Shown here one piece after another: positions 20,266 to 30,632 of a stretch of 64,000 nt of DNA (the first letter of the stretch is position 1; every line of letters begins with the position of its first letter). Source of the stretch: Paulinella micropora (taxonomy: Eukaryota > Cercozoa > Imbricatea > Euglyphida); assembly GCA_009731375.1 (NCBI GenBank), contig BJOX01000030.1, positions 1,133,143-1,197,142 of the forward strand. Direction: 5' to 3'. The notes beneath the pieces were generated by a model that did no database searches, was not told the DNA's origin, and was given only the letters and a program-made list of their open reading frames with translations. A program made the translations under genes and the position numbers.

Positions 20266-20527
20266 TCTCCCTGTCGTATGTGCGCTGGGTGGCGTAAGTG
20301 GTGGGGCAAAAGACGTGATGGTGGGGTAGTTGTGGTGAGGTTGTTATGTTCTGTCTCCCCATCATTGTCGTCCTCCCTCTCCATCATATGAATGGCTGGT
20401 GTGTGTGGTGTGGCAAAAAGAGGTAGTGGTGTGGTGTTGTCGTGAACATCCTCTCCTCTCTCCCCACTCTCCTCTTCCCTTTCTACAACATTGACAGCAG
20501 ACATATGATTGATATGCCCTACCCTAT

Positions 20528-20749
20528 CTATTCCTCTCCCTCACTCCCTGAGTCTTCATCAGATGAAGAGTGATCGTCAGACTGCAATCTGGAGAGGTCT
20601 GGATCGTCTTCTACGTCCTCCTCAGATGAGGAAGACGAAGAGGAAGAGTCAGACCCACCAGCATTCAGACTGATGGTCTTCTTCTTCTTGATGAAGTCAG
20701 TAGCTTTGAGTTTCCGTCTCTTCTCTCCCTTCTTCTTTTTCTTCTTCAT
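20528..20749 (-). pseudogene. Copia A lysine-rich/acidic linker
   Basis: A short frame with a Lys-rich start and a Ser/Glu/Asp-rich end, located between the gag knuckle and the CxxH segment. It is probably part of the same damaged gag-pol reading frame. No domain recognised. Confidence 0.4.
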
Positions 20750-20868
20750 CCTGTCCTTGCCCTTCCTTCCTTCCCCTTCTGCCTTACTACTCTTACTACT
20801 TTTGCTCTTCTGACTACCTTCTATCAGATCAGACTCCCTGGGAGTAGCAATAGCCCCTGCCTTCCTCC

Positions 20869-21660
20869 TTATAGGGCAGTGTTAGGATCATGCCCATCTC
20901 GTGGGCAGTCTTTGAGGAGGCAACGGACAAAACATACCCTCATAACATGATCACCTTCACAATTATAACACTTAATCCTGCCCTTGTTCTTCTGTCCTCC
21001 TACTAGATTAACAGTGATAGGGTCAGACCGTGAGTTTCCGGATCCGGTAACGTACAACTTTTGCATCCTAGTCATCGACACACTCCCTTGGGCGATTTGC
21101 TCCATAATCTGGAGGAATCGTCCCAAGGGGGTCGTTGATGAGGAAGCAAAGCTTGCCAGTGGTTCTCCCAGTAGGTCTTGAAAGGGGTTAAATGTTTTAA
21201 TTTGCTTATGATCATATCAGCTTTCATCATCTGGGGACAGGGATGGGTGCTTTCATTCTCTTCTCTTGCTTATCAATTATCGTGAGGTATGTAGCAAGCC
21301 ATGTACTTACTTCCTTAACCTTTTTGGGGTAGGAGTAGTAGATGGTTTGTTGATCCTCTTGAAACTTGATAAGTTCGAGGCCCCCATAATGCTTTTGCAA
21401 AGCTGTGAGACAAGCAGCCCCATCTGTTCCACATTGCTTCATGATCATCATGACTTTGCGATCATGAGAGCAAGATTGGAGCAGATAGGCAATAGGATTC
21501 TGTTTAGGGAATCATACCTTTGCTTTTCGATTGCCTCATAATACCTTGCAGATCGTTGAGTAACTGGCTCTCCTATTAACTAATCATATTGACCTTAAAT
21601 CGGGGCAATACTTTGGCTTTCCCCATCATACTGTAACAGGCTTCGCAAAGTCTAACTCTT
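20869..21660 (-). pseudogene. Copia A gag with zinc knuckle
   Basis: Contains a UBN2-like gag segment (CLTALQKHYGGLELIKFQED, 21227-21451) and then KCYNCEGDHVMRVC, a CX2CX4-5HX4C knuckle extended by further Cys and His. Gag packages the element RNA. Frames are broken, and the N-terminal part stops at 21660 where the Copia B LTR begins. Confidence 0.7.
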
Positions 21661-21950
21661 TGTACCAACTTCATTGCTAGAATAGAATTGGTATTTATAA
21701 TTCATTAGGCCGTACTTGTTCACAATTGAGGACTTAGAAATTATTGTTAGGACTGACATTGGTCACTGGACTTGAATAATTTAGTTTAGACTGATTATGT
21801 CATTTGCAGTAATCAGGTCAAGCTACGCGTCTTTAGAACGCGCCTTTTTGTATCTCAATCTGTGCATGAGTAAATATCTCAGATTTGCCAAACTAAGCAA
21901 GTCACAAAGTGCTCCGGTCTTCAACACCGTCCGTGTCAAGTATTAATACA
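21661..21950 (+). repeat. Copia B 5' LTR
   Basis: 290 bp starting TGTACCAACTTCATTGC and ending TATTAATACA. The reverse complement of the same LTR is at 43187-43468, beside Copia F, which defines both ends. The gag ATG follows seven bases later, leaving hardly any room for a leader or tRNA primer site. Confidence 0.85.
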
Positions 21951-21957
21951 AAGGGTT

Positions 21958-23019
21958 ATGTCCTCTTCTGCGCTAAAGGATGCTGCGACCGCTGTTCTTC
22001 AGGGAAAGGCGCCTACATTCAAAGACGGTGTTACGGGACGGAGCTGGGATGACTGGTATGCACAAGTTCGGGCGGATCTCGCATCGGTGGAGTGTTGGGA
22101 ATATGTGAAGCCCCTGGCCGACGTTATCCGATGGCGGACCGAGGTGGAAGCTGAGCTGTGAGCAGAAGCCAAGGACGCCAAGGAAGGAGCGGCAAGGCGT
22201 GCAAGGGGCGACGTCGACAACAAGCAACATGAGAACGAGCTGACTCCGGTTCAGAGGAGAAGATTGATGGCCAGAAGGGCTCAAATCTTCATGTGGTTGG
22301 ATAAGGGACTGGACTACGGATCGGCGTCTGAACGGATCGTGCGGCACTTGGTACGTGAAGAGCAGCTAAGGCCGGAGGAATTATTAAGAATGTTACGAGA
22401 AAGGTATCAAGGGAACGATGCGCACCAGAAGCCAAGGCGAAACAACATGGCGTGTCAATGGAAATTTAATTGTAGAGAAGATCTACGAGCTCAACTCAGT
22501 GACTTTGAGTCTCATTGCCAGTTCCTGGAAGAACATGGAGAACCGATCAGCGCAACGTTGAGAATGCAGTTTATTAAAACTGCACTGGCAAAGTGTGAGC
22601 AAAAGCAACTATGGAAAGCCTTTTAGGATGCGCAAGTGGCTACCCCATCGGCCACCTGGGATGAGTTCAAGAGGCTCTTCGAACGAAGGGTGATCGCAAA
22701 CGAAGCACTGCCCAGGGAAGAAAGAGAGACGAGCATGGCGATGGTTGCAACGCAACAGAAAGCGAAGGGGAACCAGACGAAGGAGGCACGAAAGCTGGAA
22801 TGCTATAACTGCGGCAACCCGCACAAGTGCTTCACGTGTACCATCAAGTGCCGGATTCCGGGTCACGACCACCAGGGAAGAAGGTGTCCTACATTGAAGG
22901 ACAGGTACCGCAAAAGGATGCCGCCGAACGGAATGAAGGCAGTTGAGTCGGTACGGTTAGCCCCACCATGCACGCCAGCGCCATGTTCGCCAGACGAAGT
23001 CGGCCCAACCCGAATTTGA
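21958..23019 (+). pseudogene. Copia B gag (two in-frame stops)
   Basis: A single frame from ATG 21958 to the TGA at 23017-23019, interrupted only by TGA at 22159 and TAG at 22624. A typical Copia gag core (KDGVTGRSWDDWYAQVRADL; MLRERYQGNDAHQ; LRAQLSDFESHCQFLEEHGE) is followed by an extended zinc knuckle, CYNCGNPHKCFTCTIKC...GHDHQGRRCP. The frame is otherwise intact, so inactivation may be recent. The downstream pol is absent because other elements follow at 23254. Confidence 0.82.
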
Positions 23020-23253
23020 TGGTCTTCCTCATCGTCCCCGTCGTCGGTTCCGGACTCCAGTGACTGCACCGGCCCAATATCACCCTCCATCGGAAGACGT
23101 GCGAGGTACGGACCCCCACATCTAAAACGGATTAATCGATGCCACAAAAGCGCAGCCACCCCATGCGAATGTATCGTCAAGCCAATCCCAGCACGATTCC
23201 GCTCAAGTTCATTCCGCATAACCTGAGCTCGGGCCGTACTCGAACAAGCAACA
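23020..23253 (+). other. Copia B downstream remnant
   Basis: Pro-rich translation in shifting frames, probably the decayed region after the gag knuckle. It ends where the terminal repeat shared with 35293 begins. Confidence 0.4.
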
Positions 23254-23282
23254 GTACAACATATGATAGGTTCAAAAGGACT
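23254..23282 (+). repeat. Outer terminal repeat (copy I, left part, split by piggyBac)
   Basis: 'tacaacatatgataggttca' and the following bases are shared exactly with 35293-35323. In copy I the repeat is interrupted by the piggyBac element at 23283 and resumes at about 26224 (ctagtaccttttgcctactt). At 35293 the same sequence is continuous, which gives the empty site. Confidence 0.75.
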
Positions 23283-26213
23283 AGTGTCTATGTGCCTATG
23301 CCTGGATGCCATGTGGCAACAGTAAATACAGGACTTCCGGAGCTGAAAAAAAATAATAAAATAAAAAAATTATTAATAATATTAATACATATTATCTTTC
23401 AACTATGTAAAAAAAGAATAATTTATTTAAAAAGTGTTGGAGGCGGCTGCATCAATTTCTGGAGAACACCTGCCCCTAGTCTGAAAAGCACTGGTTGCCA
23501 CGTGGCAACAAACAAGTAGGCTACTTCAAGGCCTCGAAAATCAAGTCCGCTGCTTTTTTTTTTGCTGGTTTGCCGTTTTGTTTATGCCAGGCATGACACG
23601 TTCTGCCTTAACCGCTACACAGGGGCATGTCGGGGCCACAGGTGCCACAGTAATAGCTCGTGTAAGACGACTTGCTGACAGAAGAGGCATACAAACAAAC
23701 ACGACACCTACGCCTTTTGGGCCTCTCTATGCTCTCATTATATGCTCTACCTGCCTCCTGTTTCTTTTTTGCTTTGTCCGACATGATTACTAGGGGGTAT
23801 CTACGAAGTTCCATGCATTTTGGGATGATAGGTTGGGCAGGGGCATGGGGGTCAGAAGCGAGGGCATTGGGGGGTTGNNNNNNNNNNATTCAGAAGCGAG
23901 TGCATTGGGGGGTTGGGAATCAGGAGGCTGCAGCAAGCACAGATTTGAAATACCCCGGCCTGTTGTCGCCCTTTTTTTGTCATGTTGAGGTTGGCCAAGG
24001 ACGACTGGCTAAAAAAACAATAATGTTTGTAAGCGTTGGTGATAATGAAGTCCATCAAAATCATAAAATCGACCTTCTTCCAGTCATTCAAAGTAAAAGA
24101 CAAATTGAGAGAGTTTGACCCGTGGCGTGCGGAATTAAACATATCAACCGCATTAAAAGCAGAATAATAAAGGGCCACAGCCTCGCACCTGGGGACACGG
24201 GGCACAGACTGACTAAAACGAGCATTACGAGGCTTTCCAGGCAAGGTAGTGGAGCAGGTAGCAATAATTTGCTGCTGGTTGTGGTCGTTTTGGTTGACTG
24301 CCAATAGCTTCACCCCCTCCTTTTCGCATGTTGCAGAAGCTAAATCGCCCTTCCCCCCCCCCCCTTTCTACTGTGTAGAAGCCGCACAGGAAAGCCCACA
24401 TGAGCAGTCTTCACCATTCCAACAAAATCGACCCCCCTTTTCTTCATCTCGACTGCTGTTTTGCAAGAAGCGAACCAAGAATCGCCGATGAAAATGCGAC
24501 CTGTTCCCCACCACGGCTTGGATAAACGAAGGGTAGTGGCCGTCGTGACTCCAAACTCTTTGGCGAACTCCTTGTGTTTATCTCTGTCCTTACCTTCCAC
24601 TATTTCCATGGCGATACAGACCCCCGTTTCGACATCGCACGCTGTATGATATTCCCTTCCAACAGGGATTGGTTTACGGGGTACACACATTTGGCCAGGC
24701 ATACCTTCCCCTGTATATTGACCCATGCTCTTATCGATAGTAATTACCCCCCCAGGAACGATTGGAGCCCTCAACAGCTTCAGCGAATGCTCGAATTGGC
24801 AAAAAAGGATCATCATCAGTTGCAGGGGGGCCAGTACGTAGACATTTCAAAATGGTGTCGAAGCGATTCAGCGCCATATACTCACCAAAACCATCTCCTG
24901 GCAAGCCATCCGTCCCCTCACCCTCCTTGGGGGCCCAGTGCGACCTTCTTCGACCCCTGTTTGCAATGGAAATGCGTACCAGCAGCCCCGAAAAAAGCCA
25001 GAACTCCTCAGTGGACAATGCTTTTGCTAAACCATTATTTTGTTGTTTTGCAAGCACCTGGTTGGTGAGCTGAAGGATGGATGTTAAAGCCGACATGTGG
25101 ACAAAATGAAGAAAGTGTCTACAAACCGGAAAAACAAAAAAATAAAATAAAAAAAATTTGGCAATCACGCAAAATTTTGCACGAAAGCGGACACCATGAT
25201 GACAAAAAAAACAAACAAAACAAAGGAAGTTGAAATTAATTTTCATTACATTATTTCTCTGCAACGACATAACAATATTAAAAAAAACCAGACACATGTA
25301 AAAAAAGTGTATGGGGTATGGATGCAAACTGGAATAAGAAAAACAAAACGAAATTGCAAAGAAAGAGGAGGGGGGACGCGAGGGGGGAGATGTCAAACTT
25401 CTCTTCCATCGTAGACTTCGCCTTGTGGCGAGGACGATCTGCTCCCCAGTCCACTGTCTGGGGACCCACTTTCCATTCAAAGCCCTTCCCCAACACTTTT
25501 TGTTTCTCCTCCTCCACTTGCTGGGCTGTATAGGGGCTGGGGTTAAGAAAGGGAACAGCCTCATCCTCACCTCCCTCCTCCTCCTCCTCTTTTTCCTCAC
25601 CCGCCTCATCCAGATTCTGTTGCTGTTTTTGTTCCTCCTCCTGTTCCTCCTGTTCTTCTTCTTCATCCTCCGAAACCTCCATCTCCACCTCTTTCTCCTC
25701 TGCATTCATGAACTTCAAACTCGACCCTGCCTGCCCAGGCTCTGGCTTCAAATGCTTCGTGAAGAAGTAATAATCCTTGTCATCAAAACGCAGCGTGGTT
25801 AAAGCTTTTTGGTTTTTGTTTCTTTTTCTGTCAACATCCCCAAAGCCACAATGTCCTTAAAGGTGGGATCGCGAAATTTCATTTTTGCCCAAGCACTCCC
25901 CAAGCGCACAACAGGGACTGAAAGGGTCTCCCACCTCCATCTTTTCCAAAAAAAAATCGTTATGTTGTGAATTTACGTGGAAAAAGTGCACTGGGAGGGA
26001 TCACCCTTCAATGGAAAAAAAAAACTTCAACTAAAGGTTTTGTCGAGAAATTTTACGACGCGCTTGTTAGGACTTTTCCAACAGTTTTCTAGCGTTTTAT
26101 TCATGAAAACAGCCACGGTTTAGTCGTGAGAATTTTTTTAAAATTAGTACTGAAAAATTGATGCCACATGGCAACAAATGTTGCTACATGGCAACGCCAG
26201 GCACATAGACACT
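23283..26213 (-). mobile_element. piggyBac-like DNA transposon
   Basis: The ends are inverted: AGTGTCTATGTGCCT at 23283-23297 and its reverse complement at 26199-26213, with inner palindromic 'ttgccatgtggcaa'-like repeats on both sides. It encodes a piggyBac-type transposase on the minus strand. The usual TTAA target duplication is not visible; a short CTAGT stands on both sides instead. A 10-N gap lies at 23878. It is nested in the repeat that is continuous at 35293. Confidence 0.8.
23608..25709 (-). pseudogene. piggyBac-like transposase (DDE_Tnp_1_7), broken
   Basis: Cut-and-paste transposase. The N-terminus is acidic (Glu/Asp-rich, 25278-25709, ATG at about 25709). LSTEEFWLFSGLLVRISIAN and ALNRFDTILKCLR follow (24731-25080). 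The catalytic core has VITIDKSMGQYTGEG (first Asp) and RIFIGDSWFAS (second Asp) in 24340-24770, and NAVDMFNSARHG (third Asp) in 23890-24313. The C-terminal cysteine-rich domain RCRVC...YYCGTC...LC is at 23608-23720. One intron (about 25080-25330) is likely. A frame change falls on the C7 run near 24750, and other pieces are out of frame or gapped, so it is probably inactive. Confidence 0.8.
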
Positions 26214-26431
26214 GGTGCTGGTGCTAGTACCTTTTGCCTACTTTGCCTCAGGCAATTAATAGAAATCAAGAGGCCAATTCCTGCTTGTTTCTTGCTTGTT
26301 TCTTGCATATTCTTGATGGGGAATCATTATTAATTAATAAAAATCAAATTTAAATTAATTTTCAAGTAATTCAAGTTGTTTTTGTGGCAAAAATATAATG
26401 ATTTATGTGGCAAATATTAATAATTTTTTTG
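26214..26431 (+). repeat. Outer terminal repeat (copy I, right part)
   Basis: From about 26224 onward, 'ctagtaccttttgcctactt' through 'atgatttatgtggcaaatat' is nearly identical to 35320-35520. It adjoins the inverted repeat that starts at 26432. The motif TTTTGCC recurs and 'ttgcctcaggcaa' is palindromic; such subterminal motifs may bind a transposase. Confidence 0.7.
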
Positions 26432-26783
26432 CCAACTTTTTGCAAAGATTTTGCCTCTATTTTGCAAGGGATTTAATGTAATTTTGATTATTTTCATTTA
26501 TTTAATTTATAATTCAACTTTATTTAATATTTACTTGCACCGATCATCACAAAAACAATTGAGTTATGTGACTTGAAAATTTTCGCCTAAGTCATAAATA
26601 TACAAAATATAAAGGAGGCAGAAAAACAACGGAATGTACGTTCCTATTCAGTAATTCAACTGCGGAGAATTCAAATATATTAATTTATATTAAATCTCAA
26701 CTTGACTTGTTAGCATGTGTAACTTTAATTTTGCCTCCGGACAGTGTTTAATAAATCTTAAAATTTCACTAAGTCAAATTGAT
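26432..26783 (+). repeat. Left terminal inverted repeat of large DNA transposon
   Basis: 352 bp beginning CCAACTTTTTGCAAAGATTT. Its reverse complement, about 341 bp with minor differences, is at 33536-33876. AT-rich with several TTTTGCCTC motifs. It lies just beyond the end of the transposase gene, so this is the 3' side of that gene. Confidence 0.85.
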
Positions 26784-26872
26784 TGCAATGAAAGGAAGCT
26801 TTCCTGCAGCGGATTTTACGCGGCATTATCTCTCAACGAGTTGACATAACTAAATTTAGTTATTAAAATCTC

Positions 26873-29800
26873 TCAACGCGTTGATTGGTTCCCACTCTTC
26901 TGACGAAGAAGAGTCTGACAGGTCAGATCTGCAGCGTCGCTGTCGCAATCCGCAGCCTCACGCTCATCACTAAGCCCATAAACACGTGCGAACTGACGCC
27001 TGACTTGGCGGCGAGCTGCTGAATGTGGGAAATTTCTATCGCTAACAGTGAGTGGGTGGGGTACCACCGGCACATCAGAACTTGACTCCGAATTCGTTTG
27101 TAATTTCTCGTCCAACAAGTCAGAGTCAGCGACTCTCCTCCTCTTTCGTCGACGACCACCCCGTTCCTGCGATCTATCTGGTTCACTCCTTTTCTGCTCA
27201 GCTGCATCATCAAAACAGGACAGTACACGCTGAATGAGGATAGGCTTTGACCCACTGCGCCTCTGATCGTTCTCAGCTAGCCAGGATCGAAGCTCCTTAA
27301 CGGTCGCCTTCTTCAAAGCTGCCTCAGTTGGATCTTCAGCCAGAATGGAGGAAACGTTTAAATGTGGGGCTGGGAATCTGCTCTCGTCATCGAAATCATG
27401 CTGCCTTTTCTCCTTCTGATTGAGAAGGCGGGCGCTCATCCAAGATGGGTGCACGGGTGCCTTGCCCTCGTTAACGAACGAAGTCCTGGCCACGAAAAGC
27501 CTCTCAGCCTCGGATAGCATTTCCACTTCCTCCTGCGCTGCCAATCGATCGGCTGGCACGCCCCACACGTCAGCAGGTAGATCATCAAGCACTCGGAATC
27601 GTGCTTCCCACAAATGCCCCGCTTTATCTTTCATGGCGAAGTGGCCAGGCCGACCAGGCAAACCGCCATGACCCTCCTCCCCATCCCAAATGATTCGGGT
27701 AAGCTGAGAATGTGTAAGTACCTACTTGAACCAGGCCTGTTCCTCCTTAGAACAATATTTTCTAGCAAGAAAAGCAACATCACGCTCAATTTTCTTAGTT
27801 ACCCAGTTCATGTTGGGCAGCTTCTTCGGACGAGCAGTGACTGCAACACACACACACATAAATGAGTATGCCTGCAATATATGTAGCAAAACAATACCTG
27901 GCTCTTTGATGTAAGGCAAAATATCTGCACCATCTGGACTCACCAACTCCGTGCCAATACTTCTGGGCATCCTCCCAAGTTTTGACTCTGACCCTAGGCA
28001 AGCCTCTATTCTCGTCATTCCCAGCCAAGTACTGCCAAGCTAAGGGCCTATTTCCAATATTTGAGGCTAGGGTTGACGCTATCTGCGAAGTAGGCATCCA
28101 GTCAAACTCAGAAGCTAAAAGTAAAAGGCAGTAAGATTCCTTCTTCTTTTTGAAGCCTAACATAAGTTTGAACAGTGCTTGCGCAAAATTAGTGGTCATT
28201 AGCGTGGTATTGTAGCCTAAGTAGCGCAAAACAAAAAACTTTTGGTCTTGAACCGAGTGAGAGTGCTTAGTCACCATTCTGTGGGTTTCGATGTCAGACC
28301 TCCAGTTCTTTTTGATCAAGTGACACAAAAACATCATGGTAGTGTCGGCTGTGTTCTCGATACCCCCATCCCAGTCTATGTACAGCTTCACAGCTGCCTT
28401 AGTCCGGGGGTGATATAACTCCCAACGCAAAAGCCAATAAAGAAACGTGATGTTTGAGTTTGGACCGTGAGATATGTTCGGTAAATGGCAAAGAATGAAG
28501 TTCATGTTGTGCGCATACATGATAGCACCACCTGCATGAAGTCTGACTACATACCTATCCCTAAAGTCAGAGGAGCCGCGCAAACACCAAGGCAAATGAA
28601 AAGGCCTTGTCATATCGATGGTCATGGCAGTCACTCGCTGCACGTCTTTGCCCCTATGTCAGGAGAAAAAATTAACTGTTAAAACCCCCTTGAAAAATTG
28701 CAATATTACCCTTCGACCGCCCGTCGCATGCTGCCACGGCGATCGGCGCGATGAAGTTTGTTGTGAATACGATTAGAGATCCTCCGATTGTCCGCTTCTG
28801 CCTTACTTTTGAATCTAAAAGAAAGAAAAAATCAAACCCAAGAAAGCAAAAAAAAAAAAAAAAATTACCCTATTCGATGAGCGTCGGCAAGCTCCGTGCA
28901 AATCATGCACTTAGCAAAATCTCCCTTTCGAATCGGCTTGACCATGCCAAACTCCGCCTTCCAAACCTGACGAAATAAAATTTCGCTAGGACCTCTGGCA
29001 TCTACTGGACCACTACAAGGATTTGCTGGGAGGCATTCCACTCCTTCATCATTAGGGAAATCCATTGTATTTTGGAGATGAAAAAACCCATCTGTAATTG
29101 CCTCGCTTTCCTGCTCAACGAAAACCTTTTATGCAACAATGCCCATACAAGGTCCTCAGTCGGCGATGTTGCTTTTCCATAGTCAGCAAAGAAGGTGTTG
29201 TCCTCCTTCAGACCAGCTAAAGCCCTCCTCATGGTTTTCTCCCCAACTTCATGAAGTCTTTGCCATATTTTGCGACATATACGTGCACCCTTAAAACGAT
29301 ACTCAACATTCCCTTGCATATTTTGCATACTTAGAAGCATTCCAGCTGCCCAGCTAGCTAGCTCGGCTCTTTTCAGCTGCACTGAGTCAGTTCTAGCCTT
29401 AACTGCAGCAAAGGGATCGATCCATTTGTTGCATTGCAAATTGACACAGCAGGATTCCCCCATTTCCTGCTTCAACTCGGACCAAGTACAACCCAAGTAC
29501 TTCTTGAAACTTTTCGGCCTTGTCTCCCTACCTGGTAGCTTTTTTTTTAGTTTTTTTTTTTTATTAGTCTTTTTAGGTTTGCCTTAGCAGTGACGGAGCT
29601 ACTTGTAGTGGTACGAGGGATGGGGATTTGAAATGTAATGTATAGAGGTAATGTACTTGTTCGAAAGTCAAGATCTATGTCTTGTGTGTCGTGATGTGGT
29701 GTAATAGTATTACCAGGGGTAAAGAAAGGCACATGTACAGATGATGAAGGTGTAGCTGTAGGTTGGAAAGAATGAATGTCAGACTTGAAAACAGATGCAA

Positions 29801-30068
29801 AATTGCTGGTAGATGAATGAGATTGAGGCGCTGGCTCATTACAAAAACTAGCAGTACAAATGGTAGAGGACACAGGAGGTGGGGGGTGGGCCAAACCAAA
29901 CACAGTCTTAAAGGAAGACAAGGAAGGGAGGGTAGAGGACACAGGTGGAGTAGGTGGAGGTTCTGGAGCAGTGTCCGCATTGGAGCGGAACGGTAGCACG
30001 GGCGCACTTCCTCCAAAAACCTTCAGGAATGATGCACCCAACGCGCCTCCAACTAGTCTCCTCTTCAT
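26873..30068 (-). CDS. DUF7869-like transposase with C-terminal SAP domain
   Basis: Proposed start MKRRLVGGALGASF at 30068, with a Ser/Pro/Thr-rich first exon. Later exons show SCCVNLQCNKW and ARICRKIWQRLHEVGEKTMRR (29.0-29.5 kb), LFRQVWKAEFGMV...FAKCMIC (28.86-29.06 kb), and ISNRIHNKLHRADRR (28.74-28.81 kb). The core (27.94-28.65 kb) reads MTIDMTRPFHLP, KLYIDWDGGIENTADTTMMF and KHSHSVQDQKF. It parallels the D...ENKN...GHTHxDxDQ pattern of DUF7869 proteins found in eukaryotic mobile elements. The last exon (26873-27661) has a SAP motif, ATVKELRSWLAENDQ...LIQRVL, which usually binds DNA. Introns are short GT...AG. One frame change at a T6 run near 29085 may be a break or a missed splice. Domain calls are from memory of the family pattern. 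Confidence 0.68.
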
Positions 30069-30119
30069 GGCGCTGTTCAAAACATAAATTGATATGAGAA
30101 ACCAAACAAAAACAATCAT

Positions 30120-30632
30120 ATATACCTAAATTTTGCCTCGGTAGTTGCTGCCTCTTAAAGTAGCACTGCATCAAAACACAAACAAAACATGGATTGAGCA
30201 GGTCATACAAACAAAACAACAAAGACATACATGCTAACTCACGTTGAGAGGCCCCATGAGGCAAGGGACGCAACTAAACAAACATGGCTTGCAAAATGAG
30301 TTTTGCCTCAGGGGTTCCGGAAACGAATACATTGGGAAAAGGAACAAGGAAAAACATGAGAACAGAGGGAAAATAGTAGAAAAAAAATCCAGTTTGGTAA
30401 CCTGGCCTGCGTCGTTGCAGCCAGCACCTAGGTGGGCAAGCGCCACAAAGAAAAATGGGAGGCACAACTAGTTGCCTCCCAGGTTCCTAAAAGGCACCAA
30501 CAGACGTCAGTTTCAGCCGGAAAAAAAAGCAGGCACTGATAAACGTATGTTTGGTAGTATGAAAGGCTTAATGCGCTTCCGAGAAAGTGTCTAATTGCTG
30601 CAGTACAACATGAAAGGTGAGCTGATAACACC
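30120..30632. promoter_or_regulatory. Divergent intergenic region of the transposon
   Basis: About 500 bp between the start of the minus-strand transposase gene and the first ATG of the plus-strand gene. No convincing ORF. By position it should carry both promoters or one bidirectional promoter. No TATA box could be assigned. Confidence 0.4.
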
